From assembly GCF_001570545.1 (NCBI RefSeq), contig NZ_BBXD01000018.1:325782-389781 (forward strand): DNA of 64,000 nt, written 5' to 3'. Below are positions 8,677-16,193 of this stretch, in pieces. The translations under genes and the position numbers were made by a program. The notes beneath the pieces were generated by a model. It did no database searches, had not been told where the DNA came from, and was given only the letters and a program-made list of their open reading frames with translations. Position 1 is the stretch's first letter, and every line of letters starts with the position of its first letter. The DNA is from Herbidospora mongoliensis. GTDB lineage: Bacteria > Actinomycetota > Actinomycetes > Streptosporangiales > Streptosporangiaceae.

Positions 8677-9438
8677 TCAGCGGGCGGCTCCGGCGTTGGC
8701 CGCGATCGCATCGCGGATGTACACCGCCAGCCCCTCGGCCACCCCCTCATAGTTGCGCGCGAACCGCTCATCGGCCACGTACATCTCCCCGAGACCCGCA
8801 TGGATCTCATACGTGCACTCGTAGAACCACCGGCTGATGTGCCCCCGGTGCCGCTCCGCCACCGCCGTCGCCTCGGCGGACTCCGCCGGGACACCCCGCG
8901 CGAACAGGGACGCCCATGCCTCCACCAGTTCCCCGGCTTCCGCCTTGATGCCCTCCCAGTCGGCCTTCCCATAGGACGACGTGCGACGGCGGCTCTCCTC
9001 CCACGCCGGCGTGCCGCCCCACCGCTGCTCGGCCTCCTCGGCGTGGTCTTCCGGCCGGAACTCACCGAACACCTCGTAACGCTCCTGTGGCGTCAACGCG
9101 ATCCCCATCCTGGCCGCTTCCATCGCGACCTCCACCGCCACCACCAATGCCTCCAGCCGGGTGATCCGCCGCCGCAGCAGCTCATGCTGACGCCGCAGAT
9201 GCGTCGCCGCGTCCACACCCGGATCATCGAGGATCGTGGTGATCTCCTCGAGGGGGAAACCCAGCTCCCGGTAGAACAGCACCTGCTGCAGACGGTCCAG
9301 ATCCGGCTCCGCGTAGCGCCGGTAACCCGCCGCGGTGCGCTCCGTCGGCGACAACAGGCCGATCTCGTCGTAGTGGTGCAGCGTGCGCACCGTCACACCC
9401 GCGAACGCCGCCACCTGACCCACCGAGAAACCCGCCAC
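8677..9438 (-). CDS. MerR family regulator with TipAS drug-sensing domain
   Basis: 253-aa activator. An N-terminal MerR helix-turn-helix and wing (FSVGQVAAFAGVTVRTLHHYDEIGLLSP, residues 4-31, then GYRRY) is followed by a dimer coil and a C-terminal TipAS-like globin-fold domain from about 130 to 250 (YGKADWEGIKAEAGEL, then FYECTYEIHAGLGEMY). TipAS domains in Streptomyces trap thiopeptide and other drugs. Start is a GTG preceded by GGAGGGGG. Its own upstream region carries a MerR-type 19-bp spacer promoter, so autoactivation is likely. Confidence 0.9.
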   Translation of the reverse strand: MAGFSVGQVAAFAGVTVRTLHHYDEIGLLSPTERTAAGYRRYAEPDLDRLQQVLFYRELGFPLEEITTILDDPGVDAATHLRRQHELLRRRITRLEALVVAVEVAMEAARMGIALTPQERYEVFGEFRPEDHAEEAEQRWGGTPAWEESRRRTSSYGKADWEGIKAEAGELVEAWASLFARGVPAESAEATAVAERHRGHISRWFYECTYEIHAGLGEMYVADERFARNYEGVAEGLAVYIRDAIAANAGAAR

Positions 9439-9466
9439 GATTCCCCCTCCTCTCCTGACCCGGCCC

Positions 9467-9497
9467 AGCCTGCGGCCTCACCCAACGTGAGAGTCAA
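9467..9497 (-). promoter_or_regulatory. MerR-type autoregulated promoter of the TipA-like gene
   Basis: On the minus strand: -35 TTGACT (9492-9497), a 19-bp spacer, and -10 CAGGCT (9467-9472). The spacer holds the dyad CTCAC-N5-GTGAG (9477-9491). Over-long spacers with a central dyad are the hallmark of MerR-activated promoters. The predicted start of transcription lies just before the GGAGG-led GTG. Confidence 0.8.
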
Positions 9498-9526
9498 CCC
9501 CCTTATACGGCCGTCTACGCCCAGCT

Positions 9527-10549
9527 CTAGACACCCGTATCGTGGGCAAGCGGATGCGCCCGCATCGCCGCCTCCAGCTCACCGGGCAGCTCATCGCGAT
9601 AGCGGCCCAGCGTCGTCAGGTCACTGTGACCCAGCACCCGCCGCACCGCGTCCATGTCGGTCCCGCCCGCCAGCAGATGCGTCGCCGTCGTATGCCGCAA
9701 CCCATGAGGCGTCACCGACCGCCGCCGCTCCGGATCGACCCGCGCCTGGACACGATCGATCACCCCCTGCACGTCACCCCGCGCCAGCCGGCGCCCCCGC
9801 CACGACAGCAGCAACGCCTTGTCATCGCTCTGCCGCACCTCCAGATAGACGGCCAGGACATCGGCCGCCAGCCGGGGGAGCGGCACATCCCGCGTCTTGC
9901 CGCCCTTACCGAAGATCCGCCAATAACGATCACCGTCATTGGTGTAGAAATCCTCGACATTCGCCCGCACCAGCTCCGACACCCGCGGCCCGACCATCGT
10001 CAGCAGCAGCACGATCAACGCGTCACGTGCCTCCATCCGCTGATCCCGCCGCCCCCGCCCCTCCTCGGCGACGGGCGCGGGGGCGGCGGCCGCGCCGATC
10101 AGGCCCTGCGCCTGCTCCCGCGTCAGCGCCCGCCGCTCGGCCCGCAGACCGCCCCGCTCCTTGGCGACCACCGTCGCCGACGACATCGGATTCAGCTGCA
10201 CCCAGCCCGCCAGCGCCGCATGCTTGAACAACGCCGACACCGACCGCCGGAACCGCGCCTGCGACGCCGCCGACTGCAACTCCGCGCCATCGGCCGGCTC
10301 CCGGCGACGCTCATCCGGCTTACGGGCGAAAGCCAGCAGAACGGCGTCGACATCCTCACCCGCCAGATCGTCGAGAACCGTCGACAGACGGCACACGCCC
10401 GTCAGCCGGACGAAGGTCTGCACATCACGCGCATAGATCTCAGCGGTCGCGCTCGACAGACCCCCCGTCACCACCTTCGCGCGGACCAACTCCACATAAC
10501 GATCCGCCGCCTCTTCCACCGACAACCGATTCAGCTCCGCGGGACGCAT
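9527..10549 (-). CDS. Tyrosine recombinase/integrase
   Basis: 340-aa site-specific recombinase. A SAM-like N-terminal core-binding domain (about 10-125) precedes the catalytic domain, where every expected residue is visible: Arg189 (VGPRVSEL), a Lys in GKGGKTRDVPL (215 or 218), His282-x-x-Arg285 (HGLRH), His308 (GHSDL) and Tyr317 (GRYRDELP). I use ATG 10549; upstream in-frame sequence looks non-coding and a PafBC-type promoter ends 8 nt before this ATG, predicting a leaderless mRNA. No excisionase, relaxase or att repeat was recognised nearby, so it is an orphan or part of a decayed element. An XerC/D-like house role is less likely given the context. Confidence 0.9.
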   Translation of the reverse strand: MRPAELNRLSVEEAADRYVELVRAKVVTGGLSSATAEIYARDVQTFVRLTGVCRLSTVLDDLAGEDVDAVLLAFARKPDERRREPADGAELQSAASQARFRRSVSALFKHAALAGWVQLNPMSSATVVAKERGGLRAERRALTREQAQGLIGAAAAPAPVAEEGRGRRDQRMEARDALIVLLLTMVGPRVSELVRANVEDFYTNDGDRYWRIFGKGGKTRDVPLPRLAADVLAVYLEVRQSDDKALLLSWRGRRLARGDVQGVIDRVQARVDPERRRSVTPHGLRHTTATHLLAGGTDMDAVRRVLGHSDLTTLGRYRDELPGELEAAMRAHPLAHDTGV

Positions 10550-10557
10550 GACCCCAG

Positions 10558-10580
10558 ACCCTAACCCCGCCCACCGACAA
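10558..10580 (-). promoter_or_regulatory. PafBC/RecA-NDp-type DNA-damage promoter for the recombinase
   Basis: On the minus strand: TTGTCGGTG (10572-10580), 8 nt, TAGGGT (10558-10563), 8 nt, ATG. This matches the mycobacterial RecA-independent damage promoter TTGTCRGTG-N8-TANNNT exactly, with start-codon spacing typical of leaderless transcripts. The same layout recurs before the ABC exporter at 16482. Confidence 0.75.
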
Positions 10581-10597
10581 TCCCACAGCTCAGTGGC

Positions 10598-11095
10598 ATG
10601 ATCGAATACATGACATATCCGGAACCGCGCTACCTGGGGGACACCGGGGACATCAACGCCACCTACCTCCCCGTAGGCGCCCCGCCCGACATCACCTACG
10701 CCAACGGCGGCAGCTGCACCTACCTGGCCACCGGCGCCACCACCGACGGCAAGTTCGGTCTCTACCGCTGGGACATGGGCCCCCAGCCCAGCGGCCCCGC
10801 CCCCCACTTCCACCGCAGCCTCACCGAATCGTTCTTCATGCTGACCGGCACCGTCCGCATCTACAACGGCCGCGAATGGATCACGACCGTGCCCGGCGAC
10901 TTCGTCCACGTCCCCGAAGGCGGCGTCCACGGATTCCGCAACGAATCAGGCGAACCCGCCAGCCTCCTGCTGATCTTCTCGCCGGGGGCGCCACGCGAGG
11001 GCTACTTCGAGGGCATCGCGGAATGGGCGGCATCCGGACGCACCGACCAGGAGTTCTTCATCCGGCACGACACCTTCTGGGTCGACGAGAAGTAA
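10598..11095 (+). CDS. Cupin domain protein
   Basis: 165-aa small beta-barrel protein. PHFHRSLTESFFMLTGTVRI (cupin motif 1, His and Glu metal ligands) and FVHVPEGGVHGFRN (motif 2) are intact. Function is probably a metal-dependent dioxygenase, isomerase or sensor; substrate unknown. Starts at ATG 10598 or 10610 (MTYPEP); neither has a clear ribosome site. Divergent from the recombinase with a 48-bp gap. Its 3' end (from 11021) is duplicated just downstream. Confidence 0.85.
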   Translation: MIEYMTYPEPRYLGDTGDINATYLPVGAPPDITYANGGSCTYLATGATTDGKFGLYRWDMGPQPSGPAPHFHRSLTESFFMLTGTVRIYNGREWITTVPGDFVHVPEGGVHGFRNESGEPASLLLIFSPGAPREGYFEGIAEWAASGRTDQEFFIRHDTFWVDEK

Positions 11096-11215
11096 CACCG
11101 GCACGGGGGAGACGGCCGGAATGGGCGGCATCGGGGCGCACCGACCAGAAGCACTTCGTCCGGCACGACACCTTCTGGGCTGATGAGAAGTGTCGCCGGC
11201 ACAGGGGAGACGGCC
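11021..11215 (+). repeat. 98-bp tandem duplication of the cupin gene 3' end
   Basis: Positions 11021-11118 (last codons and trailer of the cupin gene) are repeated at 11119-11215 with scattered substitutions. The second copy still reads like EWAASGRTDQKHFVRHDTFWADEK, a decayed form of the true C-terminus, but has no 5' part or stop at the equivalent place. It is a partial duplication, not a gene. Confidence 0.9.
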
Positions 11216-11240
11216 GCACCGCGTGCGGACTCCACATCCT

Positions 11241-11280
11241 GGGTGATCACGATCAGCGCGTCGGCACCCGACCCGGGAGC
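11241..11280. repeat. 40-bp exact copy of part of the downstream cupin gene
   Basis: 11241-11280 is identical at all 40 positions to 12079-12118, inside the second cupin gene (11930-12421). Flanks diverge on both sides. The fragment fills the gap between the duplicated cupin tail and the DHFR-family gene, so the 11.1-11.3 kb gap is built from pieces of two neighbouring genes. Confidence 0.9.
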
Positions 11281-11344
11281 TGCCCGCGACGGCCGGACAT
11301 CCCGAAGTCGGGGGATCGCCGAGCCGTCTGCCGTACCGCGGCAC

Positions 11345-11893
11345 TCAACCGGCGGTCGGCCGGTAGGTGAGGACCGTGACGCCGGAGGTGAACGTGGTGG
11401 TGTCGGCGAACTCCAGGCCTGTCACGCTGCCGGGGCGGAACAGCGGCTCCCCCCGGCCCTTCAGCACGGGGTAGATCCAGATCTTGTACTCGTCCAGCAG
11501 GACGGTCGTGGCCAGGTGGTCGGTGAGGCGGCCGTTGCCCCAGATGAGGATGTCGCCGCCGTCCTGCTCCTTGAGCTTGGTGACCTCAGCGGTGAGGTCG
11601 TCGCCCGGGATGACGACCGTGGGGTTCCACGCGGTGGTGTCGACCGGCTGGGAGGCCACCACGTACTTGGTCATGGCGTTGACGTGATCGGAGTAGGGAT
11701 TGCCGCCCATGTGCGGCCACGCCTGGGCCATGCCCTCATAGGTGACGCGGCCCAGCAGTAACGCGTCGCAGCCGGTGGTCAACGCGAAGGCGTAGGCCAT
11801 GGCGTCCTCGCTGTTGTAGCTCATGGACCACTCGTGCGGGTTGTCGATGAAACCGTCGACGGTCGTGTAAGTGGAAGCGATGATCTTACGCAT
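11345..11893 (-). CDS. Dihydrofolate reductase family protein (RibD C-terminal-like), copy 1
   Basis: 182-aa NADPH-dependent reductase-fold protein (MRKIIASTYTTVDGFID, LLLGRVTYEGMAQAWP, ILIWGNGRLTDHL). Such YyaP/YwjB-like proteins are common in actinobacteria and their physiological substrate is usually unknown. A nearly identical paralogue lies at 32394-32945; the proteins differ mainly at the C-terminus. It is followed on the same strand by a cupin gene upstream (11930-12421) and both face a MarR gene, so a MarR-controlled unit is likely. Confidence 0.88.
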   Translation of the reverse strand: MRKIIASTYTTVDGFIDNPHEWSMSYNSEDAMAYAFALTTGCDALLLGRVTYEGMAQAWPHMGGNPYSDHVNAMTKYVVASQPVDTTAWNPTVVIPGDDLTAEVTKLKEQDGGDILIWGNGRLTDHLATTVLLDEYKIWIYPVLKGRGEPLFRPGSVTGLEFADTTTFTSGVTVLTYRPTAG

Positions 11894-11929
11894 GATGTCT
11901 CCCTGAAAGTGTGCGGGTACGAGTGATGG

Positions 11930-12421
11930 TCAGGCGGCCGAGCGAGTCCGCCGCCACGGGGTGCTGTCGACGAAATGGGTGTCGAAACGGTCCTGGACCG
12001 CCAGCAGATCCTGGGGATCGGCACGGCCGTCACGGACGCGCTCCAGCAGGCGGAAGTAGGCGAACCGCTCCACACCCGGGGTGATCACGATCAGCGCGTC
12101 GGCACCCGACCCGGGAGCGGCCGCGAAAGCGTGGACGGCGTGCGGCGGAACCACGACGGTGCCGCCTGCCTCGACCTCCACCACCTCCTCGCCCGCCAGG
12201 ACCTGCAGCCGCCCGTCCAAAACGAAGAACAACTCGGCCGAGCCTCGGTGATAGTGCGGCGTCGCGCCGCCCCTGCCGCGCCCCAACGTCGTGCGGCTGA
12301 CTCCCAGCAGGCCACCGGTGGCCGACGCGTCGGCCAGCAGCGCGATGGTGTCCGGCCCGGCGCCGAGGAACTCGGCGTCCTGGGCGGGTATCACCAGGGG
12401 ACTGAAGCGTGTCTCGCTCAT
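11930..12421 (-). CDS. Cupin domain protein
   Basis: 163-aa single-domain cupin: TPHYHRGSAELFFVLDGRLQVLAG (motif 1) and VVPPHAVHAFAA (motif 2). It is transcribed just ahead of DHFR copy 1 (37-bp gap) and divergently from a MarR gene, so it is probably the first gene of a MarR-regulated operon. A 40-bp piece of this gene is duplicated at 11241-11280. Substrate unknown. Confidence 0.85.
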   Translation of the reverse strand: MSETRFSPLVIPAQDAEFLGAGPDTIALLADASATGGLLGVSRTTLGRGRGGATPHYHRGSAELFFVLDGRLQVLAGEEVVEVEAGGTVVVPPHAVHAFAAAPGSGADALIVITPGVERFAYFRLLERVRDGRADPQDLLAVQDRFDTHFVDSTPWRRTRSAA

Positions 12422-12438
12422 GCCGGAGATGATTACAC

Positions 12439-12484
12439 GTCGAATAGTACGGCGTCAAACTATTTGATGGTGCTTGTATTCGAC
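12439..12484. promoter_or_regulatory. Candidate MarR operator between cupin and MarR genes
   Basis: The divergent gap holds a perfect 8-bp inverted repeat GTCGAATA (12439-12446) / TATTCGAC (12477-12484) and, between them, the 13-bp dyad TCAAACTATTTGA (12455-12467). These symmetrical AT-rich sites in otherwise GC-rich DNA fit a MarR dimer operator controlling both directions. Confidence 0.6.
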
Positions 12485-12503
12485 CTCGAACTACACTGAG
12501 GAC

Positions 12504-13040
12504 ATGAGCGCCGCGCACACCCACGACGACAACCCGACCACCACCCCCGACGCCGTCGACGCCGTGGTCGCCGCCTGGCGCCGGGAACGCCCCGACCTCG
12601 ACCTCACCGCCATCGCGGCAGTCGGCCGCCTGGGCCGCGTGAACCTGCTCCTCGGCCCCGCCCAAGAACAGGTGTTCACCGAGTTCGGCCTGCAACGCGG
12701 CGAATTCGACGTCCTGGCGGCACTGCGCCGCTCAGGCGCCCCCTACACCCTCAGCCCATCACACCTGTCCGACCTGCTGATGCTCTCCCGCGCGGGGATG
12801 ACCAACCGCCTCGACCGGCTGGAGTCCGCCGGAATGATCGAACGCTCCCTGGACCGCGCCGACCGGCGCAGCTTCCAGATCCGCCTCACCGACCAGGGCT
12901 ACGCCACCGTCGACGCCGCCATGACACGGCACACCGCCAACGTCACCACCCTGCTGGCCGGCCTCACACCCCGAGAACTGACCACCCTCGACGCCCTGGC
13001 GCGCAAGCTCCTGCACCACCTGACCACCCCCGCGCGATGA
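12504..13040 (+). CDS. MarR family transcriptional regulator
   Basis: 178-aa winged-helix protein with a long N-terminal arm. Helix-turn-helix LSPSHLSDLLMLSRAGMTNRLDRLESAGMI and a wing with SLDRADRRSFQIRLT. I use ATG 12504 (MSAAHTH), preceded by GAGGA; the in-frame ATG 30 nt upstream lies inside the operator. Probably represses the divergent cupin-DHFR unit and itself. Confidence 0.88.
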   Translation: MSAAHTHDDNPTTTPDAVDAVVAAWRRERPDLDLTAIAAVGRLGRVNLLLGPAQEQVFTEFGLQRGEFDVLAALRRSGAPYTLSPSHLSDLLMLSRAGMTNRLDRLESAGMIERSLDRADRRSFQIRLTDQGYATVDAAMTRHTANVTTLLAGLTPRELTTLDALARKLLHHLTTPAR

Positions 13041-13171
13041 AGTCCGGCAACCGCTCCCGCGTCATCGCGCGGCCACTGCTGTAGCTGCCCGACCGGCTGG
13101 GATGCGGCCACGGGGATGAACCGCCGTCCTGTCGACTCCGGTGCTCGATTCGCCGCTCACGGCCGGATACT

Positions 13172-13264
13172 CGTCGCCGGGCGAGCTGGGAGCGGCCGGT
13201 TGCCGCCGGGTGCGGCGCGGTGCGGAGGCGGCGGGCGGCGCCGGCCAGGCGAAGCCGTAACGGG
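13172..13264 (+). repeat. Dispersed CCGTAACGG element, copy A
   Basis: Copy of a roughly 95-bp GC-rich element that ends GCGAAGCCGTAACGG. It shares GCGGCCGGTTG, the CCGGGTGCGGCGCGGTGC block and the GGCGGGCGGCGCCGGCC block with copies C, E and F. The extension past the core (AAGTCTACGAACGGCGCG) is shared with copy B. It sits in a 460-bp gene-free gap (13041-13500); the rest of that gap shows no gene. Confidence 0.75.
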
Positions 13265-13500
13265 ACCTAAAAGTCTACGAACGGCGCGGAAAGCACCAAA
13301 CGGACACAAGCGACCGCATAGCACGCGCGACCCTGGGGGCGATTCGCCGAAGGGAAATCGGTGTCGCGGGTGCTCGGCCGGGCGGGTGGAGGTGCGCTGA
13401 GCGGCGGATTCGACCATGTGGAGGTCGAAGAGAGGTAAATGCGATACCAAACAGAATCCACCTTCTGTCGGGTATAGCCAGTTTTTGCCCTTTTGATCGC

Positions 13501-13950
13501 TTAGATGAGGCCGACGAACGCCTCGGCCTGTTGCCGGTTCATGCCGGTCTCGCCGCGCACCAGGAAGATCGCCTGTTCGGTCCGCCCGGCCTCTTTGAGC
13601 TCGCGGACGCGGGAGGCCAGGTCGGGGCCGGTCTGAAGGGCGCGTTCGGTGCTGGTGGGCAGGTAGCGGCCCGCGATGATCGATTCGGTGACGAACTTGG
13701 CGTCGCGCAGGCCCAGGCCGGTCTCCTGGCGGACGACCTTGATCGCCTCGATGAGCCGGTTCTCGGCGCCGAGTTCGCGCACGCGTTCCCTGACGGGTTC
13801 GGCGATCTGCGGGATGACGCCGGGCGCCCAGTAGGCGACTTGTGCGCGCGGGCGTCCGCCGGCGGCTCGGACGGCCAGGAAGATGATCCCGGCGATGGCG
13901 CCGAGGATGATCAGCAGGATGACGAGTTCGGTTGGTCCGACGCTGCCCAT
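13501..13950 (-). CDS. Membrane-anchored protein with two L7/L12-CTD-like segments
   Basis: 149 aa. One N-terminal transmembrane helix (ELVILLIILGAIAGIIFLAV, about residues 8-27) is followed by a soluble region with two copies of a helix-turn resembling the ribosomal L7/L12 C-terminal domain: IKVVRQETGLGLRDAKFV (about 69-86) and IFLVRGETGMNRQQAEAFV (about 128-146). Function is unknown. The doubled motif suggests an internal duplication. ATG start. Confidence 0.7.
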   Translation of the reverse strand: MGSVGPTELVILLIILGAIAGIIFLAVRAAGGRPRAQVAYWAPGVIPQIAEPVRERVRELGAENRLIEAIKVVRQETGLGLRDAKFVTESIIAGRYLPTSTERALQTGPDLASRVRELKEAGRTEQAIFLVRGETGMNRQQAEAFVGLI

Positions 13951-14349
13951 GGCTGTGATCTTACGGTGGCTTTGCCTGCTTGATAATGAACATTATGTCA
14001 AGTTGCCTGGCTGAGGTGAAAGGTTCAGTGTGGCGGGCGCCGTGTTCGGGTGTGGGTGTGCTGGTGGGTGCGGGTGGCGGTGCGGTTGCGAGCGGGTCTC
14101 GGAGTTGACCGGTGTGGGGGTGGTCGCGGAGCATCGCGGTTCGTCCGGTACGGCGGGCGTGACGTGTTGGCGGGATCGGGTGGCTTCGGTGTGCGGGCGG
14201 CTGGGCGCGGCGGTGCCGGTCGCCTGAGTGGCGCCGGGGTCGCCGCGGTGGGCGTGGCCGGGCGGGTTACGGCGGTGATCCTGTGCCTGGCCTGTCCCCG
14301 TCGTCTGCCGGTGCCGGTGCGTGTGGGGGGCCTCTTTCTTGTTCTGTAC

Positions 14350-14367
14350 GGGAAGGGGCCCCTTCCC
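14350..14367. other. 18-bp perfect palindrome in a 520-bp gap
   Basis: GGGAAGGGGCCCCTTCCC is fully self-complementary. It lies in the gene-free stretch 13951-14473, whose only long open frame (about 14050-14520, plus) is Gly/Arg/Val-rich and shows no protein-like pattern. The site could be a protein-binding site or, with the C-rich sequence after it, part of a terminator for the DUF3224 gene transcribed toward it; I cannot tell which. Confidence 0.5.
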
Positions 14368-14473
14368 GCGCCGGTCTGCGGGTCTCCCCCGGGCGATGCT
14401 GATCCTCGGCAACGCACGTTCCGCCGATCAACGGCGGATGGGGTCCTCTCCCCCGCCGGGTCCACGGCCGGTG

Positions 14474-14860
14474 TCAGGGCAGTTGGTAGTCGAGGGTGTA
14501 GTGGTGGCCGTCGTCGTTGATGATCTGCCCGTTGCCGGTGATGCCGGTCAGGTCGCCGGTTCCGGAAGTGGCGACGATCTCCCAGCGCATCCAGGGGGTG
14601 CCGTCCGCTCCCCCGCCTGCGCTGTGGGCCAGGACGAAGGTTCCTTTTCGCCCGTGGAGGGTGACGTCGACGTGTTCGATGCCGGTGTAGGCGGCGGGTC
14701 CGTCTGGGGTGGCGACGGTGAGGATCTCGGTGGTGGACGTTCCGGTGAGGTCGCCGATGAAGTGTTTGGTGAGCTGGTGGCGGGCGATGGTGGCGCCGGG
14801 GTGTTCGTCGGTGGCGAGGGTGGTCCAGGTGGTGATGTCGAAGGTTCCGGTCGCGTGCAT
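14474..14860 (-). CDS. DUF3224 domain protein
   Basis: 128-aa single-domain lipocalin-like beta-barrel typical of DUF3224 (ATGTFDITTWTT, then GTSTTEILTVATPDGPAAYTGIEHVDVTLHGRKGTFVL). Start at ATG 14860; upstream in-frame residues are Pro/Arg-rich non-coding translation. Function unknown. It is divergent from the SRPBCC gene at 14946. Confidence 0.82.
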   Translation of the reverse strand: MHATGTFDITTWTTLATDEHPGATIARHQLTKHFIGDLTGTSTTEILTVATPDGPAAYTGIEHVDVTLHGRKGTFVLAHSAGGGADGTPWMRWEIVATSGTGDLTGITGNGQIINDDGHHYTLDYQLP

Positions 14861-14945
14861 GGGTGAAGCCTGGCGGGGGTTCCTGCCAGGCGTTGTCAGG
14901 TTTGGGTAGGGATGTGCCTGTCGGAGGAGAGGGAGGGAGAGCGTC

Positions 14946-15389
14946 GTGGCGGTGCGGTTGACGGTGTCGGCGGAGGCCGAGGTACCGGCGGAGCGGTTGT
15001 TCGCGGTGATGACCGATTGGCCGCGGCATCGGGAGTGGATGCTTTTGACCGATGCGAAGGTGGTCGGGGGTGACGGGCTCGGGGTGGGGACGCGGCTGGC
15101 GGCGTTCACCGGGGTCGGACCTGTGGGGTTCACCGACACGATGGAGGTCACGGCGTTCCGGCCGGGGTCGATGGTGGAGGTCCGTCACACGGGGGCGCTG
15201 GTGCGCGGCAGCGGGGTCTTCCGGGTGGAGCCGCTGGCCGGTGGGCGTAGCCGGGTGGAGTGGGTGGAGGACCTGGAGTTGCCGTTGGGTGTGGTGGGGC
15301 GGGTGGGGTGGCTGGTGGTGCGTCCGGTGTTCGCGGCGGCGTTGAGGGTGTCGCTGGAGCGGTTGGCGCGGCTGGCGGCGAAGGCTTAG
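14946..15389 (+). CDS. SRPBCC family protein (polyketide cyclase/lipid-binding fold)
   Basis: 147 aa with the START/Bet v 1 pattern: VSAEAEVPAERLFAVMTDWPRHREWM at the N-terminus, central strands, and a long C-terminal helix (FAAALRVSLERLARLAAKA). It probably binds a hydrophobic ligand. GTG start preceded by a GGAGGGAGAG purine stretch. Its stop overlaps the stop of the convergent barstar gene by 4 bp. Confidence 0.82.
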   Translation: MAVRLTVSAEAEVPAERLFAVMTDWPRHREWMLLTDAKVVGGDGLGVGTRLAAFTGVGPVGFTDTMEVTAFRPGSMVEVRHTGALVRGSGVFRVEPLAGGRSRVEWVEDLELPLGVVGRVGWLVVRPVFAAALRVSLERLARLAAKA

Positions 15390-15757
15390 AGGGCGTCGGC
15401 GGTGCGGGTGCGGAGCTGGGGTTCCTCGGCCGGGTCGGTGTGGAGGGTGAGGGTGAGTCCGGCGCGGGAGGCGACGGCGAGGATGTCGAGGAGGGTGGCG
15501 TACTGCTCGGGGGGTTCGGCGCTGAGGAGGTCTTCGGCGTTGACGACGATGAGTGCGATGGCGCCGGCGCGGGTGGCGTCGCCGAGGGAGTCGGCGAAGG
15601 CGTCCCAGTTGCGGCCGAAGTAGTCGGGGAAGCGCAGGACCCGCGCCGTCTCGTCGAAGAGGGCGGCGCGGGTGCGGCAGGCGCGTCCGTCGATGACCGC
15701 CGGGGCCGGGCCGGTGGAGACCGTGAGCCAGGGCGGCAGGGGGCGGGCGGCGGTCAT
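15386..15757 (-). CDS. Barstar-family ribonuclease inhibitor
   Basis: 123 aa. The core FPDYFGRNWDAFADSLGD (about residues 43-60) is the barstar signature; in barstar, the acidic residues of this helix plug the RNase active site. It lies 22 bp downstream of a secreted RNase T1/Sa-like gene on the same strand, so it is the cognate cytoplasmic antidote by context. ATG start. Confidence 0.88.
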   Translation of the reverse strand: MTAARPLPPWLTVSTGPAPAVIDGRACRTRAALFDETARVLRFPDYFGRNWDAFADSLGDATRAGAIALIVVNAEDLLSAEPPEQYATLLDILAVASRAGLTLTLHTDPAEEPQLRTRTADAL

Positions 15758-15779
15758 GGTGGCGTCCTGTCCGGGTGGT

Positions 15780-16193
15780 CTAGAGGCGGTAGAAGTTGGC
15801 GTAGTGGTCGGGTGTGAACCAGGTCGCGCCGGTGCTCTTGTTGACCACGATGCGGTAGGCGTCGCGGGCGGCGCCGCGGTTGCGCGGGTAGACGTCGTAT
15901 TCGTAATAGGTGGCGTTGGTGGGGAGCTGGCCTTCGCGGTTGTAGTGGCGGCCGCCGGTGTAGTTGTACTTGCCGCCGGTCCAGGTGTACCAGCCGGCGG
16001 TGGTCGGGTAGCCCTTGCCGCGCCAGGTGGTGTTGGCGGAGCGGGCGTCGGCGCAGCGGGTCTGGGTGCAGCTGCTGTAGACGGCGGCCTGGGCCGGGGC
16101 GGGGGCGGCCACGGCGATCAGGGACACCAGGGTGGCCAGGATGAGGGTGAGGCGGGCCGACCAGGCGAGCGGGGGGCGATGCGGGGGGTGCAC
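15780..16193 (-). CDS. Secreted guanyl-specific ribonuclease (N1/T1/Sa-like)
   Basis: 137-aa precursor. A signal peptide (ARLTLILATLVSLIAVAAPAPAQA, about 13-36) leads a compact RNase domain ending YEYDVYPRNRGAARDAYRIVVN then FTPDHYANF. Glu98, Arg114 and His130 match the catalytic triad spacing of RNase Sa. GTG 16193 is chosen because AAGGAGG lies 4 nt upstream (16198-16204); a longer form from 16223 has no ribosome site. It forms a toxin-antidote pair with the following barstar gene and would cut single-stranded RNA outside the cell. Confidence 0.85.
   Translation of the reverse strand: MHPPHRPPLAWSARLTLILATLVSLIAVAAPAPAQAAVYSSCTQTRCADARSANTTWRGKGYPTTAGWYTWTGGKYNYTGGRHYNREGQLPTNATYYEYDVYPRNRGAARDAYRIVVNKSTGATWFTPDHYANFYRL

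Noticed and set aside
10510-10530. Another TTGTCGGTG motif on the minus strand inside the recombinase gene
   Set aside because: No TANNNT at the required 8-nt spacing, and it is within coding sequence.
14050-14520. Plus-strand open frame in the 14 kb gap as a gene
   Set aside because: Composition is Gly/Arg/Val from GC bias, without family pattern, and overlaps the DUF3224 gene on the other strand.
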